NCBI GenBank assembly: GCA_013339765.2
Contig: CM023454.1
Location: forward strand, 145,953,949-146,017,948
Source of the DNA: Haemaphysalis longicornis
Taxonomy: Eukaryota; Arthropoda; Arachnida; Ixodida; Ixodidae
Length of the DNA stretch: 64,000 nucleotides
Reading direction: 5' to 3'
Shown here: positions 41,906 through 54,607 of the stretch, in pieces
How the letters are laid out: each line of letters opens with the position of its first letter
How positions within the stretch are numbered: position 1 is the first letter of the stretch
Translations under genes and position numbers: made by a program
The notes under the pieces: generated by a model
Told to the model about the DNA's origin: nothing
The model's input: the letters and a program-made list of their open reading frames with translations, nothing else
Database searches by the model: none

Positions 41906-42040
41906 AATGCCCACAACTTGTGCTGCGTTCTGCTGTAACTCGGAGTGCCGAAAAGGGAACGGTGTCGGCTTCTATCGCTTCCCGTCGGCCGCACGCTGAT
42001 CGGCTACGGCGGCTTGCGTCGCTCTCGTCGGCTCGGGTGA
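41906..42040 (+). pseudogene. THAP zinc-finger-like N-terminal fragment
   Basis: ATG at 41906-41908 begins MPTTCAAFCCN, then RKGNGVGFYRFPS. This fits the start of a THAP domain (C-x(2-4)-C, then a Phe-x-x-Phe-Pro motif), a DNA-binding fold found in host regulators and in P-element-type transposases. A TGA ends the frame at 41997-41999; a shifted frame reads ADRLRRLASLSSARV, similar to the following helix. The His/Cys completing the zinc site is not found. It could be a broken gene, an exon or a transposase relic. Confidence 0.45.
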
Positions 42041-42061
42041 TGGGAACTTTAGGCTTAGCAT

Positions 42062-42412
42062 CCTGGCGGATATTTGATCACCGCTATCTGTGTAACTGCG
42101 AATGACAATCCGCAACACAACTTTTCACTACACTATCATCCCCTTTCTCGAATGTGGAACTCTATTTGAGCTATAACTGCCGTTTGAGCGATCGGTGACC
42201 AAACATCTGCGTAGCCTGTTTCGATGCTTCCGCGCAGGTATTGCCACCTCTCGGCCGCTTGGCGCACCGCACGCCGCCGCGCGACCGGTCAGCGTAGGCT
42301 TGCGCCGCGGCAGATATCTGATCGCCGCTTTTAAAATAAGCCCTGACAATAATCTCTAGCAGAATTTTTCACCACACTAACACCCACTTTCTCGCACGTG
42401 GAACTTCTTTTT
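42062..42412 (+). repeat. Diverged direct duplication, copies about 247 bp apart
   Basis: 42062-42164 and 42309-42412 share ordered blocks: GGCGGATATTTGATCACCGC against GGCAGATATCTGATCGCCGC, TTTTCAC-ACACTA, CCCACTTTCTCG-type and GTGGAACT. The copies flank a GC-rich middle. This lies directly after the THAP-like fragment. Confidence 0.65.
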
Positions 42413-45400
42413 AGCGATCAGATTGATTCAGAAGAGCAGCGACAAGCGCGGTTGCTACCGTGGTCTGCGCCGGTTGGAGCCGCAGAGTGTGCCCAGCTGG
42501 CAGGCGCGGCCGGCGTGTGCGCGGACTGTTTCCGAAGGCAGAAAACGCTTCACGATTGCTTGCTTTATCCATTTCTTGCGAGCAAACGCGCAGGATCTAC
42601 AAATTCAGCTCAGCGATCATCGTAGTTGACCATGGAGCAAAAACAGTGGGCGGAGCGACGCCCAACGCGCATCTCATGCGCGCATCGGGCCGTCTCAATT
42701 CACGCGTACGACTAGTCGTGGCGACAGTCGTAACGATCAGTCGCATGCGAATCGCGTGTACCAATCGTACATGTGTCCAGCGCAAGGCATTTTGCGAACT
42801 GCCGGGCTTTGTTGAGCTGGCGATCGCAACTTCATGCCAGACGACTCCAAGTACTGCTCGCTCTGCTACTCGGACGGCACACGGATCTGTCCGAGATTTC
42901 TCTGCCCGCCCTCATTCAGTGATAAGAAGCATCCTGGTATTATGTGAGACCAGGGGCTGTCATCTTAAGGCGTTATAACATCATCACAGAAGAAAACTTC
43001 GGCTGCTCCTCGCCGTACTGTGGGATTGCCGCGCATACAACGAGAACTCAGGCGGAGGAAACGCCGGCAAACACTACCGCTTCAACTTCCGCTAGGCACG
43101 CTAGGTGGCAGCACACCGCAATGAAAGAGGCGGATTAAATATCAGCCTCAAATTTTGCAGGAGCCGCACAGGCTCACAGATTCTGGCTGTTTTGGCCGGT
43201 ATGGCCGTTAACTCCAAAGACGATGGGATAAATGGACAAGATGGGGACCGCCGCAAATACAAGCTGCACGGGTAACACGGCTGCAGCCTAGTGGCCTCAG
43301 CAGCTGGCAGCCAGCACGTCCCACCGCTTACCGGTTTTGGTTACAAAGCTTAAGTCGTCGACACATTTCTTTCCGATTTTCCACTTCGTGTTAATCGGCT
43401 CGAAAGAAATTTCCGTTAAGGTAACATTGGGAAACGTACTTCATTTCCTAAAAATAAATTAACGAGTAGTGGTACTATTCGTTATGGTATCTGAAATTAC
43501 GAACAATCAGTTCCCATATCATTCGGTTGAAATTCGCTCAAACTCATTGTTGCCTTTTGTGGATAAAACCACGAAGTTATCTTCAAAATGTCGTCCGTTT
43601 TGTCCCCCTGGAGCCGAGTTTACGTAGGCTAATCGACCTCCAAAATGCAACTCCTCACAAATGCACCTTAGAACTACCTGTGTTTTTTCTAATTCCGCAG
43701 TTCAGAAGAAAGGAGTCGGGTGAGGGTAAATGTTCTACAGCCACTCCCATTATTGGCGGCGTGTTCACGAACGTTTACACACCAAGGTGCACACAAATGG
43801 TACAAACACCGCTGAGATAACGTTTTGCGCCCTTTGAGCGGTCCTTGCAGGAAAATGTTATTGGCCATGTTTTCCCACTGCAGCGAAGCAGACGACCAAG
43901 GTAGCGAGACGGCAATAATCGTCCTCTGCGCTCTTCTAATCATGTTCGCGGTCGGTGGTTTTCATCGCCTTCTTGGTTCTTCTCGGACTCTTCGTCCGGT
44001 GAGTGTACTGAGCTATTTTTACGGAGCAGTAAGAAAATGTAAATTCTTCTAGGCCTAATCCTGTTTACAGGCTATTTTTGTTTTCCTAATTAAGTAGTAA
44101 GAATGGCGGGCGAGGCGTCCTACTGTTTATCTCCATGAGTGTGCAGGATGTGTGCTATTGAAAAATTTGTTCGGATTCTCTTAAATTCGCCGCATTGACG
44201 CCACCCGCGAAGACATCGGCAGATGTGGTTCTGATGCTAAAACTGCTACTACGTCACCTTGGCGACAGCAATTATTGCGTGAAATATCTGGCGTTTATAT
44301 TACACCTACCATGAAGGTTCTTTTATGCACCGTACCCAAAAGTAGATATAGTGGCTTAATAGAGCGCTGAGGATGGGTGTTGCGAAACGCCCGTTTCAAT
44401 TATGTGCAGAGTTTTGCCCAATTTTAAATCTTTGGGGCAGTCGCGTGGATAACGGTGACAATTCAAACATTGAACTTTAGAAACTTTGCGCTAGTGTTAG
44501 GTTCCATGTTCATTTACCGTGACATGTGGGTTCCCTTCAGCGGGCAATAGCTGCGTCGCAAACATTCGGTCAAAAGGACGATTTACCTGTACAGTTCTAT
44601 TTGCACGAAAGGTGCACAACCCGAATTTCACTTCACAAACAGCACTCTGGCGCAAGCCCGGTCCCTCTCAACACATTAGGCTTAAGAAGACATATCATTG
44701 TTTAAATATATTGTATCTCTCATTAGCTACCCCAAGCCTGATCGTACCAAACCAACGACTACGTTCACTGCTTCCAACTTCTGGTTACGACGAGATTGGT
44801 GCATGGACTAAGACCACCAGTGTCGAACGTAATATGCATCCGCAGGTTGTCTGCTCTCTCTAAAGACGCATTACTTAGCGCAGCGTCGCTGTGGCTGTGT
44901 GTGTGGTAACTCTACGAAAAAGGAGGAAGGCTGCTTTTTCTTACTTGCACTTGTAGACGCAGCGTACTGTGATGACTTTCTTCGCCGTTTAACGCCATCA
45001 GAGTCGGAGTTGCAAGAAAATGTTTGATAGTATTTTATTGCACTGGAAGAGTCGTAGCCGGGGGAGTCCCTCCGGCCTTCAACAAATCCCACCGTCCTTG
45101 CGCTACATGATGTCGGCGTATACTATCTCCCATGCCTGGTGTTTGTGGCTCAATCGTTTCTTTCTCTGAGCCAAACTCAAAGCGCGTTTTCCACTGGTTT
45201 TCGTAGAAATGCTGCTTTTGCGTTTGTCGGTAAGAAATCTGCTTCCCGCAGAGCAACCCGCTGTAGGGTTTTTCTACGGAATGCCTTCCAACGTCTGGCT
45301 CGCGCACGTGAGCAGCGAACGCCGAACACATCAAGGCGACTCAAAGGCTTGTAGCTGAATGGCGACGAGCGGAGTAGCGCGAGGGCATGCGTGATTCCAT

Positions 45401-46160
45401 CGCCCGGCGCCTCTAACGACTGTTATGCCCGCTTAGGGAAAATTACCGTGCGAGTACGAAAGCCCTGTTCCACAGTCGCCGCATCCGTCTGGACAAGAAG
45501 GATCGCTCACAAAGGAAAGTGAAGGCGCGCACCGCAGTTGTATGGTGGCAAGAGACCACCGGTGGGCATTCCTTCGGACAACTAAAGGCAGTGACAGCGG
45601 CATTGTTGATTGACAGCCATTCTGGTTAATGGCTCCTACGCACAACGTCGGGTTTACGGACACCGAGCAGAATTCCTATGAACAGACCTCGAGAACACCG
45701 GGCTTGAGCAGGGAATGGCCCAGAGTCAAGGTGGCAAATGGTAAACATGAGAGAGACGGGTGTGCAGCGGTTGAATGGTGAAAATGAACCCTGGCCGGAC
45801 ATCTCGACGGACCACCAACCAGGCATTTGACCGAGGGGAAATTTCGGCTTCACCATCGGACTGTGAATTGTTGTTTTTGTATAAGAGGTTATAAAACCCT
45901 GAGTACATAGGATGTAAATAGGAGGCGCATTAAGGATAGCGTAGTCTCGCGACGTCGGAGGTATCGTCAAGGTGTCTGCAGATAGCAACGAGTTTACTTC
46001 ACCAACAAGTCCGAACTAGAGGACGGAGAAGCTCACTCCCGCCTTCATCCTGAGCCGTTGCCTATGGGTAGAGTGAACTAGAAGTATACAGTGGTTCAGT
46101 CGGGTCCCAAAATGTAAGGCAAAAAAGGGGGTCGAACAGTGTAGGCGCGCCACGCCTGTT
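42413..46160. other. Long stretch without recognisable gene
   Basis: About 3.7 kb. Plus frames at 42460-42978 and minus frames at 43689-43943 and 44871-45988 are open, but none shows a motif I recognise. No terminal repeats or tandem structure were noticed. A diverged host gene cannot be excluded. Confidence 0.35.
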
Positions 46161-46166
46161 ACCCCT

Positions 46167-46247
46167 TCATCGTAGCTCAGCGGGTACAGTACTGGGCTTC
46201 TACGCAAGGGACCCGGGTTCAAATCCCGGATGACACTCTCTTTTTTT
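46167..46247 (+). repeat. tRNA-like unit with T-run terminator
   Basis: A-box TAGCTCAGCGGGTA (46173-46186), B-box GGGTTCAAATCCC (46215-46227), then a run of seven T (46241-46247) like a pol III terminator. The T-arm pairs (CCGGG/CCCGG), but I cannot pair an acceptor stem. Probably a tRNA pseudogene or SINE head; less likely a divergent real tRNA. Confidence 0.5.
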
Positions 46248-47184
46248 ACATATTACCTCATTAGGCATAAAAGAGCCTAAAATGCACCGTATACTGTGGC
46301 TGTGCACAAAATTGTTAAGTTGGGCTAAGTTGTGCTGTTGTTAGTGGAGGGGGCGGCCATTTAAAACAACCAACACATAACACAGTTCAAAAATAGCATC
46401 AGTGAGAAGAGAACAAAGGACACATACTAACACATGGGCCATATGAACTGGCTGGAATTACTACTGCAGCTTCCTTGCCTACAGCAAATCCGTACATAAC
46501 CGGACAGGTATATTTCAGGGAACCATCGGCGCAGCCGTAGGCTATGCATTGGTTATCAGTTATTGCTATAAAGAGAAAAAAAACTGTAAGGAGGACATGC
46601 AGCATGAAGGAAAGGTCCAATCATAGAGGAGTGCGTTCCAATATAGTTTGACCACCGCGAATAAAAGGCTTCAAATGCCACAGGTCCAACCAATATCGCA
46701 CACTTCTGCTGTTAAATGTAACCCGAGAAACGCTGTAACTAACAAATGAAGAAAACAATTCCGGTAATTGTTCACTGTTGTTTTCTTGGTGGAATATTTC
46801 TGAAGAAAATAATTACGCTTAAATTAAATGCAGCAGGTCTTGTTACGCCGTAACGTTTGCATTAGCGTCACTAATTAAAAGGGTAGCTTATTTAGTGACG
46901 CTAGGTTGCATGTATTGCGCTTCAGTGTGATGCACTGGTCGTTTGCAAACTACACGTGCGTTCCCGGCAAAATACAGAAATGCACGATTATTGTTTTTGT
47001 GGCCCAACTATTTATTATTAAGAGCTAATTGAACCAGAATTCGCCAAATGAATAATAAAGATTATCCCAGCTTTACTCGATTATGATGTACTCGACGGCC
47101 GCAAGCCGTGCCGCGGCCGTGTGTTCTGCTTTTACCGCCTTTGCAATTGACCGACTGACGTCTGATAAGGCAAGATGCAGACTT
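46248..47184. other. AT-rich sequence, no recognisable gene
   Basis: No frame of interest. AT-rich after 46730. Confidence 0.5.
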
Positions 47185-48619
47185 GGGGCCCTATTCTCGA
47201 CTGCACAAATTGCCGGCAATTCTGGCAATTTGCCCGAAGTCTTTTCTGATTGGCTTTTAATTTTGGTCACGTGCTTCCGGTTGACAAAGCGGTTGTATAT
47301 GCTGTCGTCATTTTGACGTTTCATGTCGTTTACGGACACCAGTTCTAAAGTTTGCCTTATTTTTCTTTACTGAAAGCGCATAATTCTTGGCCGGCAATGA
47401 AAAACCAGACTAAATGCAGCGGACATGACAACGTAAGCCTGTCTTTGCTATTCAACAACAATAGTGCTTGTAATACACACCCCCTCTGTGATTGGCTGAG
47501 AAGGCGTGACGTAATTTAAACAGTTGGCGGGAACGATTACGTCATGCATTGGCAAATTCAGCCTGCGTAAAAGTGACGTAACGCTACGTAACAGCTTGAA
47601 AATGGCAGCTGTTTTTGTCGCAAAATACAAGCAAAATAGGGCAAAAAATTGCCCGGGCTTACGGCACCGCGAAATGTGCGGCAATTTGCAGCAGGCGCAG
47701 TTTCGCATGCGCGCTGTTTAGAGCATGTTTCTTACCGAAACAAATTATCGTTTCAACTGCTTCCAAGTCAGCGATCATGGAGCATACAAATAACCTGCAG
47801 TATTTTGCATTTATGTTTGGCAATAAAATACAAATTATTTGTTTGGCGTATCCACAACATAAGAGGGCAGTACAAGCCTCTCCACGACAAAGGAAACCCA
47901 ATGCATGGCATTTGTCCATACTCGTCCAAGTAAGCTGTTGGGTCACATAATCGAACTCAAGAGAAAAATAACAAAGAAAAGTGACTCTTTTGTTCATTAC
48001 AGCTCTGATTGAAGTCGAGCTTGGCGAGTCAGTGAATCGGCGACATCGGTGCGCTCCGTGGTTATCAGGCGTAGCGGTTCGTTGCTCTTATGTGTCATAG
48101 AAGCGATGTTCGTGGCGTCTTTTTCTGTGATCACGCCATAAACTTGTAACATAGCAGCAGATGATGGCGTGGCGGCGGTGGCGCAGGGAAGGTGATAACG
48201 CAACAAAGCTTGCATTGAAGCAGAGAGCCCTGCTATGTTACTAAAAGCGATTGAAAGAAATAAATAGATACGGTAAAAAAATTGTGTGATGTTCTTTAGC
48301 TCGACATCCGCCTTTTGCTCGCTTTTGGATCAAAGTTACTCGATCGCCTTGTGGTGTTGACGCCCGTTTTGACCTCCAGAAATGTGTGTTTCTTGTCATC
48401 CTCAGCTACTGTCTTAATTTTTATAGTACATGCCAAGTATTTTTATATCTTTCTTGCACAATATTTGATACTTTGGTTGCGATCTTTGTGAGTGAATCGT
48501 CAAATTACACTGCATGTCGTCGTAGCTATAGGTGCAGCACGTCACTGATTGCTTACGTCGTGCTTCCGCAAAAAAACATGGGCGCATTGCCGGCAATTTG
48601 TGCAGTCGGGAAAAGGCCC
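47185..48619. mobile_element. 1.4-kb non-autonomous DNA element with TIRs of about 35 bp
   Basis: GGGGCCCTATTCTCGACTGC followed by ACAAATTGCCGGCAAT (47185-47220) is mirrored at 48586-48619 by ATTGCCGGCAATTTGTGCAG followed by TCGGGAAAAGGCCC. The inner 23 bp are identical and the outermost bases differ by a small shift. CTT on both sides (47182-47184 and 48619-48621) is a possible 3-bp TSD. The interior has no transposase. TTGCCGGCAA is itself palindromic. A GGGCCC-type end with a 3-bp TSD suggests PIF/Harbinger, tentatively. Confidence 0.65.
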
Positions 48620-49019
48620 TTGCTTGTTGTAACCACGGAGCAAGATAAACAGGAGCGCCGACTTCGCTCTCTCCGGCGGGTCCTTAATTTCCTTCACTCG
48701 CGGAGCACAATGTAGATGGCGCAGCGAATGGGCAGCCGGCTAAGCGGCCGGCGTTCCCCCTGCGCCGGCGGGCGCGTAGGCGGAACGCATTCCGTCGGCT
48801 TTTGTCGTCTGCTTCGGCGACGGTAGTTTTGGGCACGGAGTGCTTTGGGCCTTCTTTGGAGCCGCTTTGCCTTCATTGCGCTCCTCCTTCGCACGGCTTC
48901 ATTAACTTCTTCGACAGCACCTTCTGGGTAACCCGGACCCGAAGGAATTGACTGGTCGTACAGCAACAATATGTTAAGGATTGGTTTGCATGGCGGGAAA
49001 ACAAAATGTAGACACCACA

Positions 49020-49180
49020 TATACACTCTAAGAAGACGAGGAGTGCTGGCCACTCTGTCTAGGAGTAAAAACTTTTGTCCCATATTTCACTCCCTTTGGA
49101 AGCATTGGGCTACTCTTCCGAGGAGTAGCGCGTGGCGGCCAAACGAGAGGTGAAACACTCCTCGTGGGATTTACTTGCTG
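49020..49180 (+). repeat. ACTC..GGAG motif array 1
   Basis: ACTCTAAGAAGACGAGGAGT, ACTCTGTCTAGGAGT, CACTCCCTTTGGAAG, ACTCTTCCGAGGAGT and CACTCCTCGTGGGA lie 20-45 bp apart. Each is an imperfect ACTC(C/T)...GGAGT inverted pair. The same pattern recurs at 54608-54880. Confidence 0.5.
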
Positions 49181-51363
49181 CTTTCGAAGCGGAGTACTTG
49201 AACCCTTTTTGGGAATTGCAATGCCATCTCCAAGGCAGCGTTCCGTCACTCCCTTTAGGCGTGAATAAGCTCTATTGGTTTCGGCGTTCCCGGATACTGC
49301 AGACGGGTACTACTACTCTCTCTTTGAAAGCATCTCGTTACGCCTCAAGAGCGTTCTGCTATTCCCCGCGAGGCAGCGTGTTTTCGCTCAGCCTGCTACT
49401 AGCCCCCCCCCCCCCCATCCCTACGATAGAACTATAGGCAGTTACAAGCAAACAAAACAGGACAAGCTATTTTGAAGCATGGGAAAGAATAAAAAACAAG
49501 GTCAGACTTTATTTTTCAAAAAAATACAACACCAATCGGTTAATTCTGCAATTTCACACAAAAAGCAATTTATTTGGAATTAAAATATCCCAGCATAAAA
49601 ACGGTTCCTACTCCACATGCACACAGGAGACGTAGCGCCTATTTAGGATACATACAAGAAAAATTCACAAATAAAAATGCAGCAAAGCAATTGAAAACAC
49701 TGAAGTACACACATTAAATTAAGACAATAATAAATGACATTTACATCCACAAATAAAAAGGTACTGGCATTAGCACGAAAAGCTTCAGTAGAAATACAGC
49801 AGTGGGAGAATAGTTAACAGTATTAACATAAAGCAAAATGGCCTTAGTACATCAGTGAGTGCTTCACATGGACTGGAAAGCCAGCTCTTATTTAGGACAT
49901 ATTAAAACATCTACAAATAAATTTTGCGAAACAAAAATCTGGGACAAACAATTCAGCGTGCATTACTATTAACGCATTACAAGCTGCAATCAACACAAAG
50001 GTACAAAGCCACTGACAGGGGAACTCTGCAAGAGATATATGTTGGTGGGACAACAGGAAACCGCAGGAAACTCTCCCACTGGGTATTTTAGGCGGGTGGT
50101 TCTCAAATGAGGATGCGCTAGTAAGATTTTAAAAAGGCATAACTTGGTATTAAAAACAAACACGTTCGAGCTGACTGCTTCATAATGTTGGTGGCGGCCT
50201 TCAGAACAGTACCGACCAGGGCACCGTGCTTGAGCCGAAGTAACATCTACAGAAGCAAGAAGGTGCGCTTCGCCTTTGAAGCGTATTACGCACTGAACAG
50301 CCAAAACACACACAGCAGCAATGGAAACCCATCCACGATGTCCAAGGATGTGAGAAGTGTCTTGAATGCGACGGCCACTCCTGCTGACGCCTCGGGGATC
50401 TGTCTCGCTCTAAAAAAAAAAAAAGAATCTTCAGGCAAGTAGCGTCTTCCTGTGGTTCCTACATAGGCAGAAATAGCGGAACAGCAAAGATAACTTCTAC
50501 AATGAAAAAAAAAATAACGAGTTTGACAGTTAAATGAAGTTTATTGGGTGATAGATTAGTTTTTGCGCCGAGAGCACGCACTGAACCCGTATTGGAATGC
50601 AATACTGCTTGGCGCAGTCACCAGTCTAGATGCGAATGTGCGGTGACCTTGGATGCAGCCACGCTCATTGTGCCACTTGGCCAATGTCATGTCACACAGC
50701 GCGCCCTACAGCTGTCTGCCTACGCACTGCGCCCCAAACCCTTTAGTGCTTACGTGTCCGTAGCTTCCATTGTTTACCCCGCTATCGTTCCCGGTATAAA
50801 ACATTGCACAAAATTTAAGGAAAGATAACTCATTTTGTAAGGTTATATTCGCTGATGAATTTGCATTGGATTTTGTCCTCAGCCATCTGCAACGTACGGC
50901 CCATTATACGTTCACAATTCCAGCGTGGAAAAGTTGCTAATGGGTCATATAGCTACTGTTTTTTTCATTCTCGAGTACGCTTTCGTTGCATGCACGCTGC
51001 AGATCGCAACATTTGATGAGAACCAATAAACTCGTTATTGAACGATCAGAACGCTCGAAAATTAAAGGGGTAACCACATGCAGCGACGGCGACAACCGAC
51101 GCGAAAAAAGTAATGCAATGGGTACAACAAACAGTGCGGGTGACAGCGACAAACGAAAAAGAGTAGTACATTCCTGTCAATGCCCTTCGTCGTCGTAGCT
51201 GCCGCTCGCTTGTGGGCTGCTTCTGGCCGGGAATAAGCCGCGAAGGCCGTCGCCGCCGTCAGCGGCCTGTGCAAAACATTTTCGCTTGTCTGTGTCGCCC
51301 ACAATACCTGTTTGCCGTACACACTGAAACAGGTTTCTCGCGTCGCTCATCGGCTTAGAAGCA
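49181..51363. other. No recognisable gene; AT-rich block and poly-C run
   Basis: Includes a 14-base C run (49403-49416) and an AT-rich block (49480-50000) with two loosely similar segments starting CTATTTAGGA (49628) and TTATTTAGGA (49890). A 13-A run lies near 50411. No coding motif seen. Confidence 0.45.
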
Positions 51364-51415
51364 TGTAGTTACCCCTTGTAGTTACCCTTGTAGTTACCCC
51401 TTGTAGTTACCCCTT
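51364..51415 (+). repeat. Tandem TGTAGTTACCCCT
   Basis: Four units of 12-13 bp (TGTAGTTACCCCT, one lacking a C). Confidence 0.85.
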
Positions 51416-51658
51416 AAGCCCCATCTCCGTCCATCCTTCCCTCAATCAAAATGCAAGAAACCTGTCTGGACAGCATTTCAGTCTGCTGCTGTACGCGCGG
51501 TTGTCACTAAAATTATTGTACTTTTAGTGACTGCCACGCGCTAGACGCGCTCCTAACACTCAGCCTATTGTACGCAATTCTTTGGAGCCGCGCAGGTAGC
51601 CACAGCTACTGCACGGCAGCCACTCTAACCCTAGCCGCCGAGCTAAGAGTACAGGGTA

Positions 51659-51897
51659 CCCGCCGCGGTGGCTCAGTGGCTAAGGCATTGCGCTGCTGAG
51701 CACGAGGTCGCGGGTTCGATTTCCGGCCGCGGCGGCCCCTTTTCTGATGGAGGCGAAAAGCAAAAACGCCCGTGTGTTCGAGATTTCGGTGCACGTTAAA
51801 GATCCCCAGGTGGTCAAAATTAATCCGGAGCCCTCCACTACGGCGCTCCTCATCGCCTACGTTGCGTCGGCGCGTTAAACACCACAATCAATCAATC
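51659..51897 (+). mobile_element. Ruka-like SINE, copy 3
   Basis: CCCGCCGCGGTGGCTCAGTG head, both pol III boxes, shared body, ATCA tail. A perfect 13-bp TSD, AGAGTACAGGGTA (51646-51658 and 51898-51910), makes this one of the younger copies. Confidence 0.92.
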
Positions 51898-51910
51898 AGA
51901 GTACAGGGTA

Positions 51911-52484
51911 GCGCTGCGACTATTCACGCGACCGTGCTTCTTACCTGCGAAAACATTCGGCTAGGATACCAACACTTCACGAATCAAAGGGATTAAAACG
52001 GTGCAAGAATCGACGCTGTTTGCACACGGGTACAAAAGCCGCCCTTCAAATCTAATAACGGTCAAAATGAGTCACGAAAACGTTAGGGCTAACCGCTTCC
52101 GCGGACCGAAGTTAGAGAGCAACTCTGCTTCGTTAAATACACAAGACAAAATACGGGGTTAACTAATGGCTTACCTCTACTTCCCGCCAGCGTTTCTTCG
52201 TCCGGTAGATAAATCCAAGGTCGTCATCCCAAGATCCCAAGCTTAAGGCGCGAAGCCTGCAAAGGCAGCGACTGCACTCCGGCCGCTCCGGCTGCCCCGG
52301 CCAATTGCGTGGGCATTGCTACACAGTGGACATAGTTCCGGTATCGGCCTCTGCGCCGCCGCAGCTGTGATGTCCGTCCGAAATAAAAACTACTTCCACG
52401 CACGCACGCACGCACGAACGAACTAATATACGGCTTGCTTACGTGTTCGTGATCTAACGCTTATGCCATGTATACCGCAGTTAG
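51911..52484. other. No gene; CGCA microsatellite
   Basis: A CGCA/CGAA tetranucleotide run lies at about 52398-52424. Nothing else recognisable. Confidence 0.6.
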
Positions 52485-53130
52485 CGCACGCGTCGCACTG
52501 CGTTCAAGCAAGTATGACAATAAGGGCAGGTAAACTTCCCATGTTGTGCAAGAATGCTGGCGCCGAGAGGCGAAAACGAAAACAGACCGGCGCCCTGCCG
52601 AGGGGCCAAGCCCGGAGCACGAAACACCTGAAACCGCCACCATCGCAGCGAACGCGGCCGGATGTTTATACCAACGAGTGAGAGCTTTGGAGTCTTGCGT
52701 GGGGAGTGTGTGTGCTGTTCGCCGAGGAGAGTCGCCCCACGCCTGCGCACCGCGTCAGACGTTTTCTCCCCGTGCTCTTCTGTCCTGATGATTGATTGTA
52801 GGGTTTAACGCGCCGACGCAACGCAGGCGATGAGGCGCGCCGTCGTGGCGGGCTCCGGATTAATTGTGACCACCTGGGGATCTTTATCGTGCGCCGAAAT
52901 CTCGTACACACGGGCGTTTTTGCTTTTCGCCCCCATCAGAAAAGCGGCCGCCGCGGCCGGGAATCGAACCCGCGACCTCGTGCTCAGCAGCGCAACGCCT
53001 TAGCCACTGAGCCACCGCGGCGGGTCACACCTTTAATTCTCAAAACCTAGTTTCTCCTATTCGATGCGAGCACGCGTCGTACTGTGTTCAAGCAAGTATG
53101 ACGATAAGGGCAGGTCGAACTTCCCATGTT
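52485..53130 (+). repeat. Direct duplication flanking Ruka copy 4
   Basis: 52485-52548 and 53068-53130 share about 60 bp: GCACGCGTCG, GTTCAAGCAAGTATGAC, ATAAGGGCAGGT, AACTTCCCATGTT, with a handful of differences. The copies are 583 bp apart and bracket the minus-strand SINE. They look like a segmental duplication or the ends of an unrecognised repeat rather than a TSD. Confidence 0.7.
52787..53024 (-). mobile_element. Ruka-like SINE, copy 4
   Basis: Reverse orientation: ATTGATTGT tail (52790-52799), shared body and the CCGCCGCGGTGGCTCAGTGG head ending at 53024. I could not find a clear TSD. Confidence 0.9.
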
Positions 53131-54607
53131 GGATGAAGCGCCTGTTTGAAAGTCCACTTGTTTACAAAGCGCAGCCCTGGGTTCCGCGCTGGCAGGACAT
53201 CACGGTCTGGCGCGATCAGTCGTCGCTCGCCCGGCCCTTGCGGGTGCACCACCTGTGTCGGTTTTCACCGTAGACGCGAGATCGCGCGGCGGAAAATCCG
53301 CCGTGGTAGTACGCCGTATCTTCCTCGGGCTGGACTACGGAGACGCGGCGTCCACCGCCGCGCCGCCGCTGGGATGCCCTCAGTGTAATCGGCGTAATCG
53401 CTGAAATCGGTGCGCAGTATTCTTTCCTCCGTGGTGCGCACCTTTTATGATGCATAGCCTGCCAACTTTTTAAATGTCGATAACTAAGCCATGACAGAGG
53501 AAAAAACAAAACAAAGAAACAAAACCAAATCGAGACATGCGTTTTTTAAGTGCGAATGCACTTTATAAGCGACCCAAACCATCCACCGCCGGCGGCGTTG
53601 GCGTCCGCAGTGCTCCTCTATATTTAAAAAAAGAAACAGCATCGGGCGCCAGGTTTCGATCCGAGGACTTTGCGAGATACGATAATTGTTGATAAACACA
53701 AAACACGGCTGACAAGAGAAATAATAGAAGCTTTCCGTATAAAGAAGGAAGGGAATGAATGTGTCAGCCAACCATCGGTCTTGCTGTCTGACACTGAGTA
53801 TGCCTTTTTAAATCAGGGTTGATAAAGTGTGTGGCGCCTTTCTGTCAGCACACGTGCGGTGTGAATACCTATAAAATGTTTGGTTGTCGGTGCGCCTTGA
53901 TCTTTTCAGATGGTAGATTGTGAAATTTGAAGTGATGACTGTGGCGTTTATTCTTTGTACATATGTATGTTTTGCAGTAATAAATCTTCAGTTGCTAGTA
54001 GCGCTTTGTCCCGTGTACTCACTTGTCCTTGTTACTGTAGCGCTTTCCCACCAGGAACATGTACCAATACGCCCAGCTCGCAGTTCTTCTGAAAGACTTT
54101 GCGGCCGCAGCGCGACGCTCTACCGACCAAGCCACGGACGCGACGGTGATATCAGTGTTAGACGCGCCTTATATCTTTAACGCATTCAAACTACGTCGTC
54201 AGCGGCGTGCGTTGGCGACTCAGCGGCGTTATAGCGGCTTGATAACTGCGTGGTGTACACGTGATACTACAAACCCGATGGAAGAGATGGAAGAGAAGGC
54301 GGCGAGGCGGTGGGCTGCGGGGGCCGAGCGCAAGCGCCGCAAGCGGGCCGACAACCGTGCATTCGCACTTTCACATTCTCCCCTCGGGGAAATGCGGGGG
54401 AATTTTTTAGTTTTGTTAAGCTTGCTCCATTCATGTCACTGAACGCTGCGAGCAATCGTTACACGAATTCATATTCTTGCACGTTTAGAATGCGCGGCGG
54501 AAGTACTCGGGCGCTTTTTACACAACTGCTTTATATAATATATACGTATGCAAATAAAACATCGCTGATGAGTGGGTGTGCGTAAATGGTAGGAGTGCAT
54601 CTCCATG
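53131..54607. other. No recognisable gene
   Basis: Open frames at 53484-53771 (minus) and 54059-54442 (plus) show no known motif. A sequence resembling GGTTTCGATCC (about 53665) could be a decayed B-box. Confidence 0.4.

Noticed and set aside
43689..43943. Harbinger-type transposase fragment
   Set aside because: First impression from a few residues; none of the catalytic-region motifs could be found.
47073..47339. 88-codon minus-strand frame as a gene
   Set aside because: It crosses the TIR of the 1.4-kb element, so its reading frame is a chance junction.
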